Source of the DNA: Planktomarina sp.
Lineage (GTDB): Bacteria; Pseudomonadota; Alphaproteobacteria; Rhodobacterales; Rhodobacteraceae
Length of the DNA: 8,025 nt
Reading direction: 5' to 3'
NCBI GenBank assembly: GCA_002698165.1
Contig: NZVF01000014.1
Coordinates: forward strand, 7,898 to 15,922
The position numbers and the translations under genes are program-made. Positions 7,165-8,025 of this stretch are shown one piece after another; positions within the stretch are counted from its first letter, which is position 1, and every line of letters starts with the position of its first letter. The notes under the pieces are model-generated. The model was not told where the DNA came from. It saw only the letters and a list, made by a program, of their open reading frames with translations, and did no database searches.

Positions 7165-8025
7165 TCAAACCATTTTCATAAATTTCTTCTTAGCAATATA
7201 ACCATCAGAAAATTGTAACTCAGCCAACCGCGAATAAAGACCGCCCTGAGATACTAACTCAGAATGTGTGCCTTCAGATATTATCTGGCCTTTGTCCATA
7301 ACTAAAATACGATCTGCTTTCTTCACAGTTGCAAGTCGATGTGCTACTACAAGCGTCGTTCGATCTTTAGAAATCTTTTCGAATGCTTGCTGCACTAGGG
7401 CCTCGCTTTCACTATCAAGGGCTGAGGTCGCCTCATCAAGCAAAAGAATTGGTGCATCACGCAGAATTGCACGGGCAATTGCAATACGTTGTTTTTGTCC
7501 CCCAGACAACATAACACCTCGCTCACCAACGAAGCTATCATAACCATCTGGTAGTTTTGAAATAAAGTCATGCGCAGCCGCAGATTTTGCTGCTCCTACA
7601 ACTTCAGGATGTTTGGCATCAGGTCGACCAAATAAAATGTTATCATATGCAGAGCTTGCAAATATTACAGGGTCTTGAGGTACTATGGACATAAATTTTC
7701 GAAATTCGCTTCGATCCATTTCTGTCAAGTTTACGCCACCAAAACTAATTACGCCTAATTGTGGATCAAAAAATCTTTGCAAAAGTTGAATGATGGTTGA
7801 TTTGCCCGCCCCAGAAGGGCCAACCAAAGCGATCGTCTCTCCAGGCTCAATTGTAAAATTAATTTCATTTAGGGCAGATAATTCTGGCCTACTTGGGAAG
7901 GAGAAACTCACTTTTTTAAATTTGATAGTCCCAACAATGGGTTCTTTAGGACACTCAGGGTCAACAACCGAATCTTGCGCATTGAGTAGCTCGACTAAGC
8001 GTTCCGTTGCTCCTGCCGCCCTTTG
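7165..8025 (-). CDS. ABC exporter, ATP-binding half (5' partial)
   Basis: C-terminal nucleotide-binding domain of an MsbA/HlyB-like exporter. The frame is open to the right edge; 38 codons before the GTG at 7911, beginning [14 protein letters not shown], form the usual linker between membrane and ATPase domains. The gene is therefore truncated and its membrane domain lies outside the window. Counting from that internal GTG, motifs are Walker [10 protein letters not shown] (31-39; 7795-7821), Q-loop IVPQDPVIF (Q79), signature LSGGQ (135-139), Walker B ILLLDE (155-160, catalytic E160), D-loop SALD and switch H191 in VVAHRLAT. All ATPase residues are intact. The protein stops about 20 residues after the [10 protein letters not shown] helix with a lysine-rich tail. 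Exporters of this type move lipids, lipopolysaccharide precursors, drugs or peptides; the substrate cannot be told here. It is the first visible gene of the minus-strand run. Confidence 0.95.
   Translation of the reverse strand, partial: QRAAGATERLVELLNAQDSVVDPECPKEPIVGTIKFKKVSFSFPSRPELSALNEINFTIEPGETIALVGPSGAGKSTIIQLLQRFFDPQLGVISFGGVNLTEMDRSEFRKFMSIVPQDPVIFASSAYDNILFGRPDAKHPEVVGAAKSAAAHDFISKLPDGYDSFVGERGVMLSGGQKQRIAIARAILRDAPILLLDEATSALDSESEALVQQAFEKISKDRTTLVVAHRLATVKKADRILVMDKGQIISEGTHSELVSQGGLYSRLAELQFSDGYIAKKKFMKMV

Noticed and set aside
7909..7911. GTG at 7911 as the start of a stand-alone ABC ATPase
   Set aside because: The frame continues to the window edge with a linker typical of fused exporters. 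This GTG falls inside the first strand of the ATPase domain.

Overview
The window is about 8 kb of AT-leaning proteobacterial chromosome holding six protein genes and one tRNA. The encoded initiator tRNA has an anticodon stem beginning T-C-A-G-G, a form I associate with Alphaproteobacteria. The protein families (KefB/C antiporter, agmatinase-like ureohydrolase, multi-histidine-box desaturase, about 625-residue acyl-CoA synthetase) also fit that class. A low-GC marine alphaproteobacterium (Rhodobacterales or SAR116-like) is my best guess, but it is inference and no marker gene settles it.

Layout. Positions 1-1857 (+) hold most of a glutathione-gated K+ efflux antiporter (KefB/KefC type) whose true start lies just left of the window. 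An AT-rich inverted repeat and a minus-strand initiator tRNA (1923-1999) follow. A 230-base spacer then leads to a plus-strand agmatinase-like metal hydrolase (2230-3183). It meets head-on, 36 bases apart, the last gene of a minus-strand run. In transcription order that run is: the ATPase half of an exporter-type ABC transporter (cut by the right edge), an AMP-forming acyl-CoA synthetase, a membrane fatty acid desaturase, and a xylose-isomerase-like TIM-barrel protein. Gaps in the run are 65-89 bases, so it may be one operon or several short units.

How the genes may work together. The synthetase could activate a fatty acid to its CoA ester, the desaturase could add a double bond to the acyl chain, and the ABC exporter could move a lipid or lipid-linked product. 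This is a plausible lipid-tailoring cassette, but only adjacency supports it. The TIM-barrel protein has no assigned substrate. The ureohydrolase and the TIM-barrel protein each show a departure from a usual active-site motif and deserve a closer look. I found no mobile element, CRISPR array, phage gene or convincing riboswitch. The window looks mostly like ordinary chromosome with one potentially interesting lipid-related gene run.
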